From an uncultured Alphaproteobacteria bacterium (GTDB lineage Bacteria; Pseudomonadota; Alphaproteobacteria; Rhizobiales; Ancalomicrobiaceae): 56,873 nucleotides of DNA. The notes below the pieces were generated by a model. It was not told the origin of the DNA, did not search any database, and saw nothing but the letters and a program-made list of their open reading frames with translations. The position numbers and the translations under genes were made by a program. How positions within the stretch are numbered: the first letter of the stretch is position 1; every line of letters starts with the position of its first letter. The stretch lies in contig CALFRR010000265.1 in assembly GCA_937919435.1 (NCBI GenBank), positions 1 to 56,873 on the forward strand, given 5' to 3'. Shown here piece by piece: positions 1 through 7,941 of this stretch.

Positions 1-2
1 CC

Positions 3-491
3 GCGCCGCTGCCCTTCGCCGCGCCCGCCCGTGAGCCGGCTCCGCCGGCCCGCGAGGAGAGCCGCGGCGGCTGGGTCTCCGACCTGCTGCGCCGCGCCTC
101 GCGCGACGAGGAGCCGGCCGCCCCGGCGATGCCGCGGCCGGTCGGCCAGGGTGCCGAGGGTCTCGGATCGCTCTCCGCCGACATCTCGCGGGCGATCGAC
201 GACGAAGCCTTCCTCGACCAGTGGGATCGCTGGCGCCGTGGCGAGCGCAACGTCTTCACCCGCCGGCTCTATACGCTGAGCGGCCAGCAGACCTACGAAG
301 AGGTCCGCCGCAAGTACCAGCGCGACCCCGAGTTCCACGCCGCGGTCGACCGCTACGTCGCCGACTTCGAGGCGCTGCTCGGCGAAGCGACCCGTGCGTC
401 GCGCGACCCGGAGACCGCCCGCTCCTACCTCGCTTCGGAGACCGGCAAGGTCTACACCCTGCTCGCCCACGCCAGCGGCCGGCTCGACTGA
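3..491 (+). CDS. Conserved hypothetical protein, C-terminal part (5' end outside window)
   Basis: The reading frame is open from the window edge, so only the last 162 residues are visible. The first part is Ala/Pro/Arg-rich low complexity. It is followed by a compact charged helical region of about 120 residues containing 'RRGERNVFTRRLYTLSGQQ' and ending 'GKVYTLLAHASGRLD'. This tail resembles the conserved C-terminus of long hypothetical proteins common in Rhizobiales, but I know of no assigned function. An internal ATG at 129 could be mistaken for the start; the open frame upstream with the same codon bias argues that it is not. A hairpin terminator follows 26 bases after the stop. Confidence 0.7.
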   Translation, partial: APLPFAAPAREPAPPAREESRGGWVSDLLRRASRDEEPAAPAMPRPVGQGAEGLGSLSADISRAIDDEAFLDQWDRWRRGERNVFTRRLYTLSGQQTYEEVRRKYQRDPEFHAAVDRYVADFEALLGEATRASRDPETARSYLASETGKVYTLLAHASGRLD

Positions 492-516
492 GCCGCCGAC
501 GAGGCCCCGAACATGG

Positions 517-547
517 AAACGGCCGCCCCAGGGCGGCCGTTTTCGTT
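517..547. terminator. Rho-independent-type terminator between convergent genes
   Basis: A perfect 12-bp stem (517-528 with 531-542) with a 2-base loop runs into TTTTCGTTT on the + strand. The stem begins with AAA, so it also gives a T-run on the minus strand. It lies between the rightward gene ending at 491 and the leftward Mla operon ending at 624, and may serve both. Confidence 0.75.
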
Positions 548-623
548 TCCGTCGTCGTGGCAGAGCCGCCGGAGTGTTCGCTCCCGCCGTCCGGCGGACC
601 GATCCCCGACGCGCCCACCTCCC

Positions 624-1217
624 CTATCGGGCGGCGAGCGCCACCGCTTCGGCGACCAGCCGCGCCAGCAGTCGGTCGAAGGCCCCGGTCACCGCCGAGC
701 CGACGTCGCCCGACACCGGTTCGTCCCCGGCCAGCACCGCCGCCGCGACGATCCGGCCGCTGCGGTCGTCCATCGCCTTGACCGCCAGGCTCACCACCAC
801 CCGCCGCTCGGCGGGCCGGTATTCGAAGGTGCGGATCTCGGTCAGCAACTGACGGTCCGCCGCCATCCCCTGCCCCGGCCGTGCCGCGGCACGGACCCGG
901 CCGGACGCGTCGAGCGCCGCCACCAGCCGCGACTGCACCAGCCGCGGCAACCGGTCGGCCCACTGCACGCCGGCATAGACCGAGATCTCGTTCTCGCCCG
1001 AACGGACCACGATCCGGTCGGTGTCGAGCGATCGATCGGCGACCGGGTCGGCGACCAGCACCTGCAGGTGGCCGCTCGGCCCCGGCTTTCCGGCCGGCGC
1101 CGGCGTCGAGAAGTCGAAGGTGTCGAGCGGGCTCGCCCCGCCGAACCCGGCACAGCCGGTGAGCGCCGCCGAGCCGACGGCCAGAACGCCCGCGAGGAGC
1201 ATGCGACGGTCGATCAT
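624..1217 (-). CDS. ABC-type transport auxiliary lipoprotein of the Mla-type system
   Basis: A 197-residue protein with a lipoprotein signal peptide: Arg-Arg, a hydrophobic stretch, then the lipobox L-T-G-C at about residues 19-22. The mature part matches the ABC_trans_aux family (PqiC-like outer-membrane lipoproteins): 'QWADRLPRLVQSRLVAAL' is the typical central motif. It is the last gene of a four-gene leftward operon, and its ATG overlaps the stop of the MCE gene by 4 bases (ATGA). By family it would sit in the outer membrane or periplasm and cooperate with the MCE protein in moving phospholipid between membranes. The substrate cannot be read from the sequence. Confidence 0.85.
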   Translation of the reverse strand: MIDRRMLLAGVLAVGSAALTGCAGFGGASPLDTFDFSTPAPAGKPGPSGHLQVLVADPVADRSLDTDRIVVRSGENEISVYAGVQWADRLPRLVQSRLVAALDASGRVRAAARPGQGMAADRQLLTEIRTFEYRPAERRVVVSLAVKAMDDRSGRIVAAAVLAGDEPVSGDVGSAVTGAFDRLLARLVAEAVALAAR

Positions 1218-2443
1218 CGCCGTCCTCCCTGGTATTCGGGGGTGGACCCGGCGGCACCGCCGAAGATCACCCGGTTCGGATTGCGATCGAAGTTGCCGAC
1301 GGCCCGATCGATCGTGCCGAGGGTGCGCCGGCTGTCGGAGGCGAGATCGCGGATCTCGCGGGTGGTCGACGAGGTCAGGCGATCGATGCCGCCGGTCAGC
1401 TCGCCGAACCGCGTCTCCAACGACTGCGCCGCCTGCCGGAGGCCCTTGGCCGCCGCCGTCGCCTCGTCGAGGAAGCCACCGACCTTGGAGAAGAAACCAC
1501 GCCCCTCCGGCGTCTCCACCGTGCGGTCGATGCTGGCGACCAGTCCGTCGACCCGCTGCGAGGTCTCGCGGATGCTCTTCACGGTGGCCGTCGCCTCGTC
1601 GATCAGACCGGTCGTCTTGACCAGGAAGGACTTGCCCTCCGGCGACTTCGCCATGTCCTCGACACCGGCGAGCAGACCGTCGACCCGCTTCGAGGCTTCG
1701 TCGAGCCGGGCCGCGACGTTCTCCGCGTGATCGACGATCGAGGTGATCTTGCCGCGGTCGACGGTGCGGACCAGCAGGTCGAGATCGTCGGCGAGCCGAT
1801 CGACCCGCCCGCCGACCCGCGACAGCGTATCGCCGGTCGCCGCCATCGAGGCGAGGAACCGGTCGATCCCCTCCGCGTTCTTCGACAGCGAATCGGTGAA
1901 GGCGCGCACGTTGCGCACCGTGTCGGAGATCGGCTGCGAGTTGTCCTTGATCAGCTGTTCGATGTTGCCGGCCGCGGCGTCGACCTTGGCGAGCACGCCT
2001 TGCGCGTTCTCGATGATGTCCTGGACCGACGACCGCTCCGCCCACATCACCCGCTCCGGATCGCGCAGCGACAGCAGCCCGTCCGCCCCCTGCGATCCGC
2101 CCCAGATCTGGACGGTGGCGAGCCCGGTCAATCCCTGGTAGCCGAGCGACACGCGAGCATCCCGCTTGATCGGGGTCTCCGCATCGACCACCAGTTGGGC
2201 GATCACCCGGCTCGGGTCGTCCGGCGCGAAGGAGAGCTTCGCCACCTGACCGACGCGGATGCCGTTGAAGGTGACGTTGGCTCCGGTGACCAGCCCCGAC
2301 ACCGAGCCGGGGAACACCACGGTGAGTCCCGCCTGCCGGGCCGAATCGTTGCCGCGCAGCAGCCAGAAGGCCGAGCCGAAGGCGGCGGCGATGATCGCCA
2401 GCACGAACAACCCGACGGTGACGAGATTGGCGCGCGTCTCCAT
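1214..2443 (-). CDS. mlaD: MCE-domain (MlaD-family) substrate-binding protein
   Basis: A 409-residue protein with one N-terminal membrane anchor (about residues 8-28). An MCE domain follows (about 38-115), with the characteristic 'VTFNGIRVGQVAKLSF' and 'GYQGLTGLATVQIWGG' segments. The rest, to the C-terminus, is a long helical region rich in Asp, Ala and Arg that fits periplasmic coiled-coil or tube-forming extensions of MCE proteins. It is longer than E. coli MlaD (183 residues), as is usual for rhizobial MCE proteins. In the operon it lies between the ATPase and the lipoprotein. It is expected to form the periplasmic hexamer that passes lipid to or from the MlaE/MlaF inner-membrane complex. 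Confidence 0.88.
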   Translation of the reverse strand: METRANLVTVGLFVLAIIAAAFGSAFWLLRGNDSARQAGLTVVFPGSVSGLVTGANVTFNGIRVGQVAKLSFAPDDPSRVIAQLVVDAETPIKRDARVSLGYQGLTGLATVQIWGGSQGADGLLSLRDPERVMWAERSSVQDIIENAQGVLAKVDAAAGNIEQLIKDNSQPISDTVRNVRAFTDSLSKNAEGIDRFLASMAATGDTLSRVGGRVDRLADDLDLLVRTVDRGKITSIVDHAENVAARLDEASKRVDGLLAGVEDMAKSPEGKSFLVKTTGLIDEATATVKSIRETSQRVDGLVASIDRTVETPEGRGFFSKVGGFLDEATAAAKGLRQAAQSLETRFGELTGGIDRLTSSTTREIRDLASDSRRTLGTIDRAVGNFDRNPNRVIFGGAAGSTPEYQGGRR

Positions 2444-2444
2444 G

Positions 2445-3239
2445 TCATCCCCGTCCGCTGAGACCGCGGGCCCGGGCGCCGCGGAAATAGGCCTTCACCC
2501 ACGGATCGTCGAAGGCGAGCATGGTCGCCAACGGCCCGCTCACCAGCACCCGCCGTCCGCCGAGCACGGCGATGCGGTCGCAGGCCGTCCTCAGACTGTC
2601 GAGGTCGTGGGTGACCATGAACACCGTCAGCCCGAGCGTGTCACGAAGTTTGACGATGAGGTCGTCGAATTCGCCGGCGCCGATCGGGTCGAGGCCGGAG
2701 GTCGGTTCGTCGAGGAACACGATCGCCGGATCGAGCGCCAGGGCCCGGGCGAGGCTCGCCCGTTTGATCATGCCGCCGGAGAGTTCGGACGGGTATTTGG
2801 CGGCGGCGTCGGCCGGCAGTCCGACCAGCGCCAGCTTCAGCCGGGCGAGATCGTCCATCAGCCCGGCCGACAGTTTCATGTGCTCGCGCATCGGCACCTG
2901 GACGTTCTGCAGCACGGTCAGCGACGAGAACAGCGCGCCGTGCTGGAACAGCACCCCCCACGACCGTTCGATGCCGGTGCGGGTTTCGTCGTCGATCCGG
3001 TCGAGGTCGTGGCCGAACACCTCGACGGTGCCGGCGCGGCGCCGGTTCAGTCCGAGGATGGTGCGCATCAGCACCGACTTGCCGGTGCCGGATCCGCCGA
3101 CGAAACCGAGGATCTCGCCGCGCGCCACGTCGAGATCGAGGTTTTCCAGGATCAGCCGGTCGCCGAAGCCGACGGTGACGCCGCGCACCCGGATGATCGG
3201 CTCCTCGCCCGAATGGTCGACGGTGGCGCTCGGATCCAT
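2445..3239 (-). CDS. mlaF: ABC transporter ATP-binding protein of the Mla-type system
   Basis: A 264-residue ABC ATPase. Walker A is GGSGTGKS (about residues 48-55), the signature is LSGGM, Walker B is IVFLDEP followed by TSGLDPIG, and the H-loop is VTHD. The 'SGGMIKRASLARALALDP' form is typical of MlaF rather than of nutrient importers. It should power the MlaE permease in lipid transport across the envelope. Its start follows the permease stop by 2 bases, and the MCE gene follows directly, so translation is probably coupled. A GTG two codons upstream is an alternative start that would overlap the permease stop. Confidence 0.92.
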   Translation of the reverse strand: MDPSATVDHSGEEPIIRVRGVTVGFGDRLILENLDLDVARGEILGFVGGSGTGKSVLMRTILGLNRRRAGTVEVFGHDLDRIDDETRTGIERSWGVLFQHGALFSSLTVLQNVQVPMREHMKLSAGLMDDLARLKLALVGLPADAAAKYPSELSGGMIKRASLARALALDPAIVFLDEPTSGLDPIGAGEFDDLIVKLRDTLGLTVFMVTHDLDSLRTACDRIAVLGGRRVLVSGPLATMLAFDDPWVKAYFRGARARGLSGRG

Positions 3240-3241
3240 CC

Positions 3242-4417
3242 TCACACCCCCACCGCGCCGTAGAACATCGCGAAGATGCCGTCGACGACGATCACCATGA
3301 AGATCGCCTTCACCACCGAGATGGTCGTCCGGGTGCCCAGCGACTCGGCGCTGCCGGCGACCTGCATCCCCTCCGAACAGGCGACCAGCCCGATGATCAT
3401 CGCCATGAACGGCGCCTTGGCGACCCCGACGAAGAAAGTCTTGAGGGTCACCGCCTGCGACAGCCGTTGCAGATAGGTCTCGGTCGGGATCGCCGCATAG
3501 ACGTTGCAGACCACCGCCCCGCCGAGCAGCGAGGCGAGATCGGCGAGGAAGGTCAGGATCGGCAGCGCCACCATCAGGGCGACGAGCCGCGGCACCACCA
3601 GCATCTCCACCGGATCGAGGCCGATCACGTGCAGCGCATCGACCTCCTCGCGCATCTTCATCGAGCCGAGCTCTGCGGTGAACGAGGAGCCGGAGCGTCC
3701 GGCGACCATCACCGCGGTGAGCAGCACGGCGATTTCGCGCAGGGTCAGCACCCCGATCATGTCGACGACATAGAGGTCGGCGCCGAACCGCCGGAAATAG
3801 AAGGCTCCCTGTTGGGCGAGGATCGCGCCGATCAGGAAGCTCATCAGCAGGACGATCGGCGCCGCGTCGACGCAGGTCCGCTCCAGCTGATGGACGAAGG
3901 GGATGAACCGGATCCGCGAGGGATGGCGGATCGACCGGACGAGCACCTGTGCCACCGATCCGAGCAGGGTCAGCACCTGGGCCACGTCGCGGATCATGTC
4001 GACGCCCCAGCGGCCGAGCCGCTCGAGGAACGCCCGGACCACCGGCACCCGCTCCGGCACCGTCGCCGGCCGGCGATCCGCCCCGGCGACCTCCTCGATC
4101 AGCACCCGCTGCGCCTCTCCGACCCCGGCGAAGACCCGCCGTTCCGCGGGCACCGCGTCGATCAGCCGCGTCAGCAGAAGGGCACCGGCGGTGTCGAGAT
4201 TGCCGATCTGCGAGAGGTCGAACTCGATCCGTCCGAGGCTCTCGGCCGGCCGCGATCCGAGTCGCGGCACCAGTTCGTCGACCCGGGCCTCGAGTGCACC
4301 CGCCGTCCGGATCGTCCAGTCGCCACCGAAGGCGAGACGCGCTCCGTCGTCGGTCGGGTCGAGAGACCAGCCCGGCTCGGAGGGAGACCAGCGTGCGCGA
4401 CGCGACCTCGGGTTCAT
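3242..4417 (-). CDS. mlaE: MlaE-family ABC transporter permease with N-terminal STAS-like extension
   Basis: A 391-residue protein. The first ~130 residues resemble a STAS/MlaB-like domain ('IEFDLSQIGNLDTAGALLL' around the usual phospho-acceptor loop). The remainder is a full MlaE permease with the motif 'LREIAVLLTAVMVAGRSG' and several membrane helices. In E. coli MlaB is a separate protein; here the STAS-like part is fused to the permease, a frequent alphaproteobacterial arrangement. It is the first gene of the operon. The ATG at 4417 has a strong GGGGAGG only 2 bases upstream, which is unusually close, so the exact start is less certain than the gene. Confidence 0.88.
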   Translation of the reverse strand: MNPRSRRARWSPSEPGWSLDPTDDGARLAFGGDWTIRTAGALEARVDELVPRLGSRPAESLGRIEFDLSQIGNLDTAGALLLTRLIDAVPAERRVFAGVGEAQRVLIEEVAGADRRPATVPERVPVVRAFLERLGRWGVDMIRDVAQVLTLLGSVAQVLVRSIRHPSRIRFIPFVHQLERTCVDAAPIVLLMSFLIGAILAQQGAFYFRRFGADLYVVDMIGVLTLREIAVLLTAVMVAGRSGSSFTAELGSMKMREEVDALHVIGLDPVEMLVVPRLVALMVALPILTFLADLASLLGGAVVCNVYAAIPTETYLQRLSQAVTLKTFFVGVAKAPFMAMIIGLVACSEGMQVAGSAESLGTRTTISVVKAIFMVIVVDGIFAMFYGAVGV

Positions 4418-4647
4418 GACCTCCCCGTCCGCCGCGACCCTGGCGCGCGGCCGTTCTGCCCAATTTGCAGGCGAGCCATCGTTTCGTGCATGGATCGACC
4501 GACGTTCTGTCTTGTCGGGAGGCCATGGACCTTCGTATGACTGCCTGACGCGAGTGTGGCGCCCCGCGGGGCGCTCCACAAGCGCGGTCGGTTCATTCCC
4601 ACGGGTCTGTGGCATCCCGACGACAGGCTTCTTATTCGGAGATCAAG

Positions 4648-5667
4648 ATGGAACTCGCACGTCCCTACCTTCTGTTCCTCGGCGACGTTCCCGACGCCCT
4701 CGCCGCCAAGACCGCCCTCGGCATCGTCGACTGGCGTCCGGACTGGTGCATCGGACAACATCGTCTGCCGGGCTGCAAGGCGGACGCCCAGATCCCGGAT
4801 CTCGCCATCGCCGACGCGGCGAAGGCCGGCGCCAAGACGATGATCGTCGGCGTCGTCAACGCCGGTGGCGTCCTGCCGGATCACTGGATCGCCTCGATCG
4901 TCGCCGCCCTCGACGCCGGCATGGACGTGGCGACCGGTCTGCACGTCCGTCTCTCGACGATCCCCGCGATCGCCGAAGCCGCGAAGCGCAACGGCCGCAA
5001 GCTGCACGACGTCCGTCACACCGACGAGAGGTTCCCGACCGGCAAGGGCGTCAAGCGCCAGGGCCGCCGCCTGCTGACCGTCGGCACCGACTGCTCGGTC
5101 GGCAAGAAGTACACCGCCCTCTGCCTCGAGAAGGAGATGCGGGTCCGCGGCCTCGACGCCGAGTTCAAGGCGACCGGCCAGACCGGCGTGTTCATCTCCG
5201 GCCGTGGCGTCGCGATCGACGCGGTGGTCGCCGACTTCATCTCCGGCGCGGTCGAATGGATCTCCCCGGCGGCCGCGAGCCCGGACCACTGGGACGTGGT
5301 CGAGGGCCAGGGCTCGCTGTTCCACCCGTCGTTCTCTGGCGTCAGCCTCGGCCTGCTGCACGGCGCCCAGCCCGACGCCTTCGTCGTCTGCCACGAGCCG
5401 ACCCGCACCAACATGCGCGGCGTCAAGCACCCGCTGCCGACCATCCGTCAGGTGATCGACCTCAACGTCGCCTGCGGCCGGCTGACCAATCCGGCGATCC
5501 AGCCGATCGGCATCGCGATCAACACCCAGGCGCTGGACGAGGCCGCGGCGAAGGCCTATTGCGCCGAAGTCGCCGCCGAGCACGGCCTTCCGGCCACCGA
5601 TCCGGTGCGCTTCGGCGTTTCCGCGATCATCGACCGCCTCCAGGCGGTGTTCCCGGTCGGAGCCTGA
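4648..5667 (+). CDS. dgcN: D-glutamate N-acetyltransferase DgcN (DUF1611 family)
   Basis: A 339-residue DUF1611-family protein. The C-terminal half carries a P-loop-like motif 'GTDCSVGKKYTALCLEKEM' (about residues 150-168). DUF1611 proteins next to a DgcA-type racemase have been shown in marine bacteria to N-acetylate D-glutamate as the first step of D-Glu utilisation (DgcN-DgcA pathway). That pairing is exactly what is seen here: the racemase starts 4 bases after this stop. The ATG at 4648 is preceded by GGAG at good spacing; an upstream ATG at 4609 lacks this. Function is inferred from family plus neighbour, and other DUF1611 roles are possible. Confidence 0.85.
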   Translation: MELARPYLLFLGDVPDALAAKTALGIVDWRPDWCIGQHRLPGCKADAQIPDLAIADAAKAGAKTMIVGVVNAGGVLPDHWIASIVAALDAGMDVATGLHVRLSTIPAIAEAAKRNGRKLHDVRHTDERFPTGKGVKRQGRRLLTVGTDCSVGKKYTALCLEKEMRVRGLDAEFKATGQTGVFISGRGVAIDAVVADFISGAVEWISPAAASPDHWDVVEGQGSLFHPSFSGVSLGLLHGAQPDAFVVCHEPTRTNMRGVKHPLPTIRQVIDLNVACGRLTNPAIQPIGIAINTQALDEAAAKAYCAEVAAEHGLPATDPVRFGVSAIIDRLQAVFPVGA

Positions 5668-5671
5668 TCCC

Positions 5672-6658
5672 ATGAGCATCGTTCTCGACGTCGCCATCGA
5701 GCGTTTCCCGATCGCCGGGTCGTTCACCATCTCCCGCGGCAGCCGCACCGAAGCGGTGGTGGTCGCGGTCACCCTCTCCGACGGGGGCGTGACCGGCCGC
5801 GGCGAATGCGTGCCCTATGCCCGTTACGACGAGACCGTCGAAGGCGTCGCCGAGGCGATCCGGGCGCTCGCCCCGGCTCTCGCCGCGCCCGGTTTCGACC
5901 GGGCCCGGCTCGCCGCGCTGATGCCGCACGGTGCCGCCCGCAACGCCCTCGACTGCGCCCTCTGGGATCTCGAGGCGAAGCGCAGCGGCACCCCGGCCCA
6001 TGTCCTCGCCGGGGTTCCCGCCCCGGCGCCGCTGGTCACCGCCTACACCCTGTCGCTCGGCACCCCCGAGAGCATGGCCGAGGCCGCCGCCAAGGCGGCC
6101 GCCCGTCCGCTGCTCAAGGTCAAGCTCGGCGGCGACGGCGATCCCGAGCGGATCGCCGCGGTGCGCGCCCATGCCCCGACCTCCCGGCTGATCGTCGACG
6201 CCAACGAGGCCTGGCGGCCGACGAACCTCGCCGCCAACATCGCCGCCTGCGAGAAGGCCGGGGTCGAGCTGATCGAGCAGCCGCTGCCGGCCGGCGACGA
6301 TGCCGCGCTGATCGGGCTTTCGACTTCGATCGCGGTCTGCGCCGACGAGAGCCTGCACGAGGCCGCCGATCTGCCGAAGCTGCGCGACCGCTACGGCGCG
6401 ATCAACATCAAGCTCGACAAGGCCGGCGGCCTGACCGAGGCGCTGGTGGTGGCCCGCGAGGCCCGCCGCCTCGGTTATCGGGTGATGGTCGGCTGCATGC
6501 TCGGCACCTCGCTCGGCATGGCGCCGGCACTGCTGGTCGCCGGAGCCGCCGACTTCGTCGACCTCGACGGCCCGCTGCTGCTCGCCCGCGACCGCGACCC
6601 CGGCCTCGTCTATCACGGCTCGCTGGTCGAACCGGCCTCCCCCGCCCTCTGGGGCTGA
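5672..6658 (+). CDS. dgcA: N-acetyl-D-glutamate racemase DgcA / dipeptide-epimerase-type enolase superfamily enzyme
   Basis: A 328-residue enolase-superfamily protein. It shows the two-lysine acid/base pattern of the muconate-lactonizing/dipeptide-epimerase group: KVK in 'LLKVKLGGDGD' and a lysine in 'INIKLDKAGGL'. Metal ligands are visible in 'IVDANEAW', 'LIEQPLPAG' and 'CADESL'. Alone it would be called a dipeptide epimerase. Pairing with the DUF1611 gene 4 bases upstream favours DgcA, which converts N-acetyl-D-glutamate to the L form so that it can enter L-Glu metabolism. Its 3' end overlaps the convergent MFS gene by 46 bases. Confidence 0.87.
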   Translation: MSIVLDVAIERFPIAGSFTISRGSRTEAVVVAVTLSDGGVTGRGECVPYARYDETVEGVAEAIRALAPALAAPGFDRARLAALMPHGAARNALDCALWDLEAKRSGTPAHVLAGVPAPAPLVTAYTLSLGTPESMAEAAAKAAARPLLKVKLGGDGDPERIAAVRAHAPTSRLIVDANEAWRPTNLAANIAACEKAGVELIEQPLPAGDDAALIGLSTSIAVCADESLHEAADLPKLRDRYGAINIKLDKAGGLTEALVVAREARRLGYRVMVGCMLGTSLGMAPALLVAGAADFVDLDGPLLLARDRDPGLVYHGSLVEPASPALWG

Positions 6659-7812
6659 GCCGGAGCCCTGAGCCCGATCGCGGTGATCGTCGCGGCGATC
6701 ACCGCGACCACCGCCATCATCAGGAACGCCCGTCCGCCGAAGGCCGACCACAGCGGCCCGGAGAGCACGGTGGCGGTCGCCATCATCAGTCCGACGAGCG
6801 AGGTGAGCGTCCCCTGCATGGTGGCGCCGCGCCGGTCCTCGACCGTCGCGGTGACCAGATGGATGGTGGCGATGTGGACCGCCGCGAAGGTCAGCGCGTG
6901 CAGGCTCTGCACCGCGACCCAGGCTGGGAACCACGGGCCCAGGAACGGGAAGATCGTCCAGCGCACCACCGAACCGACGGCGCCGAGGATGAACAGGCCG
7001 CGCGCGCCGATCGCCGCGATCGCCCCGGCCGAGAAGATGAACAGCAGGATCTCCCCGATCACGCCGACCGACCACAGGAGCCCGATCTCGACGCCGGTGA
7101 AGCCGAGCGCGGACCAGTGGAGCGTGGCGAAGGCGTAGAGCATCGCGTGGGTCGACTGCAGCAGAGCCGATCCGAGCGACAGACCGGCGAGCCTGCGATC
7201 CGAAGCCACCCTGCGGAAGAAGGCGCGCGTCGCCCCCGGTACGCGCTTGGCGAGTCCGTCCACCCCGCGATCCTCGGGCAGCAGGAAGGCGAAGGCGAAC
7301 TGCAGCACCAGACCGCCGAGCATCAGCACCAGCACCACTTCGGTGCCGCGGGACGCGATCAGGCCGCCGATCGCCAGATTGGTCACCACGAAGGAGATCG
7401 ATCCCCAGACCCGCATCCGTCCGTAGTCGCCGAGCCCCCGCCGGGCGACCGAGACGGCGAGCGCGTCGGAGACCGGCAGGATGCCGTTCCAGAACACCCA
7501 GGTCAGCGCCGTGGCGACGAAGAGCCCGAAGAAATCGTGCGGCCACCACAGAGCGGTCGCGCCGAGGAGCGCGAAACCGGCGTAGACGGCGAGCGCCCGC
7601 CGGCGATCTCCGATCCGATCGGCGAGGATGCCGAGCAGCGACGCGGTGGCGACCCGGAGGGCCAGAGGCAGCGCGATCAGGATGCCGATCTCGGTGCCGT
7701 CGAGCCCGCGCCCCGCCAGGAACGGCGGAAAATGGACGAGCGAGACCGAAGCGGGAACGAAGGCGGCCGTATAGAACCCGGCGACCCTGGTCGCCGTGGA
7801 TGGAGACAGCAT
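6613..7812 (-). CDS. MFS transporter (MFS_1-like, HcaT/NupG-like fold)
   Basis: A 399-residue polytopic membrane protein with about 12 hydrophobic segments. It has an MFS loop motif 'GILADRIGDRRRAL' between helices 2 and 3 and 'RRGLGDYGRMRVWGSISFVV' between helices 4 and 5, the pattern of the PPP/HcaT-like MFS group. The substrate cannot be read from sequence. It is convergent with dgcA and overlaps it by 46 bases, so antisense interference is possible but not shown. I chose the ATG at 7812 because 'MLSPSTATRVAGFYTAAF' matches the usual family N-terminus. An in-frame ATG at 7845 would add 11 residues; neither has a strong ribosome-binding site. Confidence 0.85.
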   Translation of the reverse strand: MLSPSTATRVAGFYTAAFVPASVSLVHFPPFLAGRGLDGTEIGILIALPLALRVATASLLGILADRIGDRRRALAVYAGFALLGATALWWPHDFFGLFVATALTWVFWNGILPVSDALAVSVARRGLGDYGRMRVWGSISFVVTNLAIGGLIASRGTEVVLVLMLGGLVLQFAFAFLLPEDRGVDGLAKRVPGATRAFFRRVASDRRLAGLSLGSALLQSTHAMLYAFATLHWSALGFTGVEIGLLWSVGVIGEILLFIFSAGAIAAIGARGLFILGAVGSVVRWTIFPFLGPWFPAWVAVQSLHALTFAAVHIATIHLVTATVEDRRGATMQGTLTSLVGLMMATATVLSGPLWSAFGGRAFLMMAVVAVIAATITAIGLRAPAQPQRAGEAGSTSEP

Positions 7813-7941
7813 GTCGATTGCTCGGATTTTGTTGAACTCATACACTTTCGGTTGGGGATTCGGTCCTCATAGTATCCCATCCGCATTGCTACCCGGCATT
7901 TTCGCGGACCCGGTTCGGCTTTTCGAAGGCGAATACCTCCC

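Noticed and set aside
6613..6658. dgcA/MFS 46-base overlap as a sign of frameshift or mis-called ends
   Set aside because: Both proteins keep normal C-termini and coding character through the overlap, so a genuine convergent overlap is the simpler reading.
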